A program made the position numbers and the translations under genes. Shown in pieces: positions 39,027-42,617 of a stretch of 42,617 nucleotides of DNA. The notes beneath the pieces were generated by a model. It had not been told where the DNA came from. It made no database searches and was given only the letters and a program-made list of their open reading frames with translations. Origin of the DNA: an uncultured Eubacteriales bacterium. GTDB taxonomy: Bacteria > Bacillota > Clostridia > Christensenellales > UBA1242. Numbering within the stretch: the stretch's first letter is position 1; the number at the start of each line of letters is the position of its first letter. The DNA lies in contig CARXKP010000006.1 in assembly GCA_949096025.1 (NCBI GenBank), positions 1 through 42,617 of the forward strand, read 5' to 3'.

Positions 39027-39707
39027 ATGAAAAATAAAAAATACTATGAAGCCTATGACGATAGATATAAGAAAATTCACGAAGAAACTTCTCTTGCCTG
39101 GGCTGGAGAAAGACCTAGCCCTACACTTGAAAAACTTCTAAAAAAGTATGGTGCGGATGAAAACTCAAGTATTCTAGAAATAGGATGTGGTGAAGGACAA
39201 AATGCACTAAATCTTATTAATCTCGGATATAATATTGAAGCAAGTGATGTTTCTCCAGAGGCGATAAAGTGGTGCAAAGAAAGAGCGAGAGTAAACAATA
39301 TTGATGAAAAGCATTTCTTTGTAATGGACATTTTAAAAAATAGTCTTGATAAAAAATATGACTTTATCTATTCAGTCGCAGTACTACATATGCTTGTAGA
39401 AGATGAAGATAGAATTGGTTTTTTCAATTTTATCCGCTCTCACTTAAAAGAAAATGGAAGAGCATTTGTTATTGTTATGGGTGACGGAAAGGAAACTCGA
39501 AAAACAGATGCAAGCAAGGCCTTTGAACTTGCCGATAGACCTTTTGGCGATAAAATGGTTCGCGTTGCAACAACCTCCTGCAGAATGGTAACTTGGGAAG
39601 AAGAATTTGAAGAAATTAAAAAAGCAAACCTTAAAATACTTGACCACTATCTAGATACAACCATTTCAGGTTTTGTATGTTCAATGGCAGTTGAATTATC
39701 TTTATAA
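39027..39707 (+). CDS. Class I SAM-dependent methyltransferase
   Basis: A 226-aa Rossmann-fold methyltransferase. SAM-binding motif I is ILEIGCGEGQNA (49-60), followed by the acidic end of strand 2 in NIEASDVSPEAI and by FIYSVAVLHML (motif IV). The last third (GRAFVIVMGDGKETRK, SCRMVTWEEEFEEIK) matches small-molecule methyltransferases. The start MKNKKYYEAYDDRYKK fits the family N-terminus although no Shine-Dalgarno site exists; transcription is predicted to start on the ATG. A 154-aa gene with a normal AAAGGAG site follows after 19 bases. The acceptor is unknown. Confidence 0.88.
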   Translation: MKNKKYYEAYDDRYKKIHEETSLAWAGERPSPTLEKLLKKYGADENSSILEIGCGEGQNALNLINLGYNIEASDVSPEAIKWCKERARVNNIDEKHFFVMDILKNSLDKKYDFIYSVAVLHMLVEDEDRIGFFNFIRSHLKENGRAFVIVMGDGKETRKTDASKAFELADRPFGDKMVRVATTSCRMVTWEEEFEEIKKANLKILDHYLDTTISGFVCSMAVELSL

Positions 39708-39726
39708 ATGAAAAAGGAGTAAAAAT

Positions 39727-40191
39727 ATGAATAAAAGATATATAAAAGAAAATTTAAAAAAGATTAGAAATTCAAGTGATGTAAATTATATTATTACAAC
39801 TACTCACGATAAACAGATGTTTATCGTTGCTGGTCTTGTTGACGGAAGAGAAATACAATTAACACTTGCAGAGAAAAGTCTAACCTTCCCAGATAAGCCA
39901 ATGTATAATTTGACTGAGGTTTTGGGACTTTTATATATGGAAGATTTTGTTTCTGTTTGCGAGGGTTTTGGTTGTATAAATAGAAATAACTTCGCAAGTT
40001 TCACAGGAAGAACTAGCGTCAACCCAAAACATATTGATTTAATTGCAACATTTAAAAATGGCAAATCAATTAATCTTTATTCAATTAAAGAGAAAAACTT
40101 TGAAAAGGAAAAGGCTTATTTAGAAAAAAAATTGGCGGAAGATGAAAGTGACTGGACATATTATGATGACCATAGCCTCTTTGGTCTATAA
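39727..40191 (+). CDS. Uncharacterised 154-aa protein
   Basis: A small cytoplasmic protein I do not recognise. It begins basic (MNKRYIKENLKKIRN) and is then mixed strand/helix: NYIITTTHDKQMFIVAG, EIQLTLAEKSLTFPDKP, VLGLLYMEDFVSVCEGFGC and FKNGKSINLYSIKEKN. The C-terminus is acidic and aromatic (DESDWTYYDDHSLFGL). Two Cys in CEGFGC could matter, but no motif is certain. It is the second gene of the methyltransferase operon, with AAAGGAG before the ATG and a strong terminator after it. Being co-transcribed with a leaderless gene but having its own ribosome site is normal. Confidence 0.7.
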   Translation: MNKRYIKENLKKIRNSSDVNYIITTTHDKQMFIVAGLVDGREIQLTLAEKSLTFPDKPMYNLTEVLGLLYMEDFVSVCEGFGCINRNNFASFTGRTSVNPKHIDLIATFKNGKSINLYSIKEKNFEKEKAYLEKKLAEDESDWTYYDDHSLFGL

Positions 40192-40200
40192 ATTTTAACA

Positions 40201-40228
40201 AAAAACTAACTACTTTGTTAGTTTTTTT
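40201..40228 (+). terminator. Terminator after the methyltransferase operon
   Basis: AAAAACTAAC (40201-40210) pairs perfectly with GTTAGTTTTT (40217-40226), six-base loop, then more Ts. Confidence 0.88.
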
Positions 40229-40237
40229 AATATATAA

Positions 40238-40266
40238 TTGACTAAAATAAAACTTTAATATAATAT
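40238..40266 (+). promoter_or_regulatory. Promoter of the HD-domain gene
   Basis: TTGACT (40238-40243), a 17-base spacer and TAATAT (40261-40266). An overlapping TATAAT (40259-40264) gives a 15-base spacer. AAGGAG follows before the ATG at 40287. Confidence 0.55.
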
Positions 40267-40286
40267 TTATCATATAAGGAGAAATA

Positions 40287-41006
40287 ATGGAAAAACTGGC
40301 TTTTATAGAACTACTTGATAAAATACTTTTATCTGATGATGTTGTTAATGCTTTTCACAAAACTTACAAGGAAAATAATGAATTTAAAGAAAATCTTTTA
40401 TCAATTCTTCCAGAAATTGAACTATGTAAAAATCAAGAGCAAAACAACCCTTGGCACAAGTATAATGTTTTAGACCATATTTTACATTCAGTTGAAGAAA
40501 TGAATAAACAGACTAAAAACCTACCCGCTGATGATAGGCGACTTCTATCTTATGCAATGTTTTATCACGATACAGGAAAACCTGCCTGTCATATAGTCAG
40601 AGAAAAAGACGGAAAGATGATTGATAGCTTTTTTGACCACAACATTGAAAGTGAAAAAATTGTAGACAGAACGGCTAAAAACCTCAATTTCAATCAGGAT
40701 GAAATTGATAAATTAAAAATGCTTGTCTTAAAACACGATATATTTATGGGATTAAGACCATATCCTACAAAATCCCCTTTTTTAAGACAGTTAACCTTTA
40801 AAGTGGTAAAAGATGAAATAAGTGACCTAGATAAGGTAGGTGACGGCTTAAAACTTATAAAATTAATGGTGTTAATTGGTAGATCCGACAATAAAGCACA
40901 AAACGAACAAATGACAGAAGAAAGTTTAAAATTAATAGATAATTTTGAGCATATTGTAAATAAAATTGAAGAGAAAAGAAACGATAGTGAAGAAGAGCGG
41001 TACTAA
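40287..41006 (+). CDS. HD-domain metal-dependent phosphohydrolase
   Basis: A 239-aa HD-superfamily protein. The metal site is laid out as NVLDHILHSVEE (His64), YAMFYHDTGKP (His94, Asp95), FFDHNIESEK (His118) and LVLKHDIF (His150, Asp151), similar to the HD domain of CCA-adding enzymes but without the nucleotidyltransferase head. It therefore probably hydrolyses a nucleotide, cyclic phosphate or similar phosphoester. The C-terminus is a charged helix. AAGGAG precedes the ATG. The next gene starts 12 bases after its stop, so they are co-transcribed. Substrate unknown. Confidence 0.85.
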   Translation: MEKLAFIELLDKILLSDDVVNAFHKTYKENNEFKENLLSILPEIELCKNQEQNNPWHKYNVLDHILHSVEEMNKQTKNLPADDRRLLSYAMFYHDTGKPACHIVREKDGKMIDSFFDHNIESEKIVDRTAKNLNFNQDEIDKLKMLVLKHDIFMGLRPYPTKSPFLRQLTFKVVKDEISDLDKVGDGLKLIKLMVLIGRSDNKAQNEQMTEESLKLIDNFEHIVNKIEEKRNDSEEERY

Positions 41007-41018
41007 TTAAGGAGAAAT

Positions 41019-41375
41019 ATGTATAACGAATATTCTATTTTAAAAATATCTAAAAAACAAATGAAAGAAGAGCTTATTGATCTTGCCCGCCAAGCCTGGA
41101 ATTATTATCTTGCAGATGGAGAAGAAAATATTGAGAAGTTTAGATTTTACTTTAACTATTTTTTCAATAATAATCGAGAGGTTCAAGAGGTAGATTATAT
41201 GTATGATGAACAATTTTCCCACCCACACTTTCATTATGTTTCGGTAAAATATCCTAAAGTGGCTAGTAAAGTTGATGAGATTTTAAAAAGCGAAGGAATT
41301 TCTATCATTAAAATGAAAGAAAAATTTGATAAAATAATGAAAGAAAGAGAAGATAACGGAGAAAAAGATTTGTAA
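41019..41375 (+). CDS. Uncharacterised 118-aa protein
   Basis: A small acidic protein, not recognised. It is rich in aromatic residues (WNYYLADGEENIEKFRFYF, then NYFFNNNREVQEVDYMYDEQ, then SHPHFHYVSVKYPKV) and ends in a charged helix (IIKMKEKFDKIMKERED). The His-rich SHPHFHY patch could bind a metal, but this is only a possibility. No membrane segment or signal is seen. It is the second gene of the HD-domain operon, AAGGAG before the ATG, and is closed by a shared terminator. Confidence 0.7.
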   Translation: MYNEYSILKISKKQMKEELIDLARQAWNYYLADGEENIEKFRFYFNYFFNNNREVQEVDYMYDEQFSHPHFHYVSVKYPKVASKVDEILKSEGISIIKMKEKFDKIMKEREDNGEKDL

Positions 41376-41379
41376 AAAT

Positions 41380-41407
41380 AAAAAGCGACTATATTAGTCG
41401 CTTTTTT
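41380..41407. terminator. Bidirectional terminator between convergent genes
   Basis: AAAAAGCGACT (41380-41390) pairs perfectly with AGTCGCTTTTT (41396-41406), five-base loop, just before the stop of the minus-strand gene. Confidence 0.9.
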
Positions 41408-41410
41408 ATA

Positions 41411-41719
41411 TTAATTTTCTAGATAATTTACTTTTTTGCCATTTTTTGTTGCATACTCGATTTCTGATTTCGTACTTGAGCCTATATAGCCACCTTTATT
41501 AATAACAAATATTTCATCAGATATATCAATCTTACGCTTATGCATATCGTCGAGCATTTTCTTTGTTACCTCACTAAAAACTCCCTCTTTTTGATGAGTA
41601 AACATTACTACTGAAAGAACAATATTTCCCTCAAGCGTCAATCTTTCTTGCTCTTTTAAAAATTCCTCGTTAAATTTTGTGCTTCCACAAAGTGTAATTA
41701 CTTTATATTTTCCTATCAT
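41411..41719 (-). CDS. Nucleoside 2-deoxyribosyltransferase-like protein
   Basis: A 102-aa protein if started at ATG 41719, which has GGAG five bases upstream; an earlier in-frame TTG at 41752 would put that site inside the gene. The frame begins MIGKYKVITLCGSTKFNEEF, followed by LTLEGNIVLSVVMFTH, KMLDDMHKRKIDISDEIFVIN and GGYIGSSTKSEIEYAT. The order of GSTKF, an aliphatic strand, D-EIFVIN and G-S-T-SEIEYA fits the nucleoside deoxyribosyltransferase/DUF4406 fold, with Glu in SEIEYA as the candidate nucleophile. It may cleave or transfer bases of nucleotides or act as a sensor. Activity unproven. Confidence 0.8.
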   Translation of the reverse strand: MIGKYKVITLCGSTKFNEEFLKEQERLTLEGNIVLSVVMFTHQKEGVFSEVTKKMLDDMHKRKIDISDEIFVINKGGYIGSSTKSEIEYATKNGKKVNYLEN

Positions 41720-41764
41720 TTCTTCTCCATAATTTATTTTTAAAATCGACAATTTAAAATTGCA

Positions 41765-42244
41765 TTATTCAGTATAATCAAAAGGTTCTATAATGCCATT
41801 TTGCTCTAAGTTTAACAGGGCTTGTTTCATTTCAACTCCACCTTCATATCCAGTAAGCGAACCATTTTTGCCAATAACTCTATGACAAGGAACAATCAGC
41901 CAAATAGGATTTTTATTACAAGCACCTCCTACTGCTCTAACTGCTTTAGGGTTGCCTATAAAACTTGCGATATCTTTATATGACCTTGTTTCCCCATAAG
42001 GAATTTCCTCAAGTGCTTTCCAAACCCTCTTTTGAAACTCAGTGCCAAAAAATTTATATTTTACATCGAAATCCTTTCTCTCACCTTGAAAATATTCATC
42101 AATTTGACGAGCAACTCCGTCAGTAAACAAACTTCTCTTGTTTTCGCCAAATTGCAAGTTGACCAGCTTTAACGAATATAAAATATCTTCCTCATATTCC
42201 ATTTGTAACAATCCAATTTTACATTCATAATATGCTTTATTCAA
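41765..42244 (-). CDS. ogt: Methylated-DNA-[protein]-cysteine S-methyltransferase
   Basis: A 159-aa suicide repair enzyme that takes methyl groups from O6-methylguanine. The start is a TTG at 42244, supported by AAAGGAG seven bases upstream and by the family-like N-terminus. The DNA-binding helix-turn-helix YGETRSYKDIASFIGNPKAV and the Arg finger in AVRAVGGACNKNP lead to the active site IVPCHRV (Cys120), followed by GKNGSLTGYEGG. It is the Ogt/MGMT single-domain type without an Ada regulatory domain. The gene lies 27 bases after the TfoX-like gene and may be co-transcribed with it. Confidence 0.93.
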   Translation of the reverse strand: MNKAYYECKIGLLQMEYEEDILYSLKLVNLQFGENKRSLFTDGVARQIDEYFQGERKDFDVKYKFFGTEFQKRVWKALEEIPYGETRSYKDIASFIGNPKAVRAVGGACNKNPIWLIVPCHRVIGKNGSLTGYEGGVEMKQALLNLEQNGIIEPFDYTE

Positions 42245-42271
42245 TTATTTTCTCCTTTAACAAAAAATTTA

Positions 42272-42595
42272 CTAAACTATCTTTTTTGTCCTCTTTTTAG
42301 GAAGTGGTGTAATCCTTTCTAGTACTGGAACTACCAATTCATCAAGTTCTTGATTTTCTATATCTAATATGTAATGCTCCTTTGCTCCATTATAAGGCAC
42401 TCCGCACTCACTACCCGCTAATATCTCTTCAACTTCTGGAAGTTTTTTAACATAGACACAATTGTCACAAACAAGAAAAATAGGTTTATCATTGACATAA
42501 ACCATATACTCGCCAAACATCTTCTTATATCGCACAGAATAATCCCCTCGAATTTGCTCACAAACAAATTCAATAAAATCTTCGCTTGTTGCCAT
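42272..42595 (-). CDS. TfoX/Sxy N-terminal domain protein
   Basis: A 107-aa protein if started at ATG 42595, which has AAAGGAG five bases upstream; the longer TTG frame (42610) would include that site. It has the TfoX_N pattern: DFIEFVCEQIRG, YKKMFGEYMVYVNDKPIFLV, CDNCVYVKKLPEVEEIL, and a basic tail PLPKKRTKKIV. TfoX/Sxy regulates competence genes in Proteobacteria; small stand-alone TfoX_N proteins in Bacillota have no established role. It lies just upstream of ogt. Confidence 0.88.
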   Translation of the reverse strand: MATSEDFIEFVCEQIRGDYSVRYKKMFGEYMVYVNDKPIFLVCDNCVYVKKLPEVEEILAGSECGVPYNGAKEHYILDIENQELDELVVPVLERITPLPKKRTKKIV

Positions 42596-42617
42596 ATTAT
42601 CTCCTTTCAAAAATATA

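Noticed and set aside
38850..39080. A 76-codon minus-strand frame starting with hydrophobic residues (MNFLISIVIGF)
   Set aside because: It overlaps the aspA promoter, the methyltransferase promoter and the first 54 bases of the methyltransferase gene. It has no ribosome site, and its hydrophobicity comes from AT-rich DNA.
41720..41752. TTG start for the deoxyribosyltransferase-like gene
   Set aside because: GGAG before the ATG at 41719 and the family N-terminus favour the shorter form.
42596..42610. TTG start for the TfoX-like gene
   Set aside because: AAAGGAG sits inside this extension; the ATG at 42595 is properly spaced.
1..42617. CRISPR arrays, tRNA/rRNA genes, insertion sequences, prophage or attachment sites
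   Set aside because: I found no regularly spaced repeats, cloverleaf-like tRNA segments with CCA context, rRNA sequence, transposase or integrase genes, or terminal inverted repeats.

Overview
The window is AT-rich, gene-dense bacterial chromosome. It carries full-length genes with strong Shine-Dalgarno sites, sigma-A-type promoters and compact intrinsic terminators. The gene set (DegV, DUF1836, HelD, LonA, a TIGR03905/TSCPD protein, AdhE, AspA, a BmrCD-like heterodimeric ABC exporter) points to an anaerobic, fermentative member of the Bacillota, most likely an uncultured member of the Clostridia. UGA is used as an ordinary stop (for example at the ATGA junctions near 12109 and 29076). I see no rRNA, tRNA, CRISPR array, insertion sequence or phage module. 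The species call is inference only.

Layout. 1-1.5 kb: a DUF1836 gene cut by the left edge, divergent from degV. 1.5-10 kb (minus): a probable operon read lon, a 517-aa unknown protein, a UDPGP-type uridylyltransferase, an MBL hydrolase, helD and a CYTH protein. 10-14.5 kb (minus): an ArsR-like regulator with a palindrome on its own -10 box, then a two-gene heterodimeric ABC exporter. 14.7-18 kb: a HAD-like protein, an unknown/Nudix/HIT operon and rsmE. 18-22 kb (minus): two uncharacterised proteins and a 650-aa protein with a C-terminal TerD-like domain, the last preceded by a probable structured RNA. 22-27.6 kb: a P-loop kinase-Nudix fusion, a zinc-ribbon membrane protein with a 26-aa hydrophobic peptide, an SGNH hydrolase, an HD hydrolase, a coiled-coil protein, a decayed gene fragment and a PlsC-like protein. 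27.7-32.6 kb (minus): an operon of AKR-ferredoxin, GNAT, C26 amidotransferase, M20 peptidase and TSCPD protein, preceded by a gene split by an in-frame TGA. 32.7-42.6 kb: a PnuC-like transporter, Nudix, histidine phosphatase, adhE, aspA, methyltransferase, HD protein, NDT-like, Ogt and TfoX-like genes.

Most unusual signals. (1) Nearly every credible start has a Shine-Dalgarno site, but six genes (starts at 271-, 14668+, 17098-, 17205+, 25236- and 39027+) have none. In all six the -10 hexamer ends exactly six bases before ATG, which puts +1 on the A of ATG. This looks like a defined class of leaderless mRNAs in a Bacillota genome. (2) A promoter at 22141-22169 starts transcription at the foot of a three-stem RNA that ends in a U tract, upstream of the TerD-like gene. 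(3) A Zn-phospholipase-like reading frame is cut by one in-frame UGA. (4) adhE contains a near-perfect internal ribosome binding site at the boundary between its two enzyme domains.
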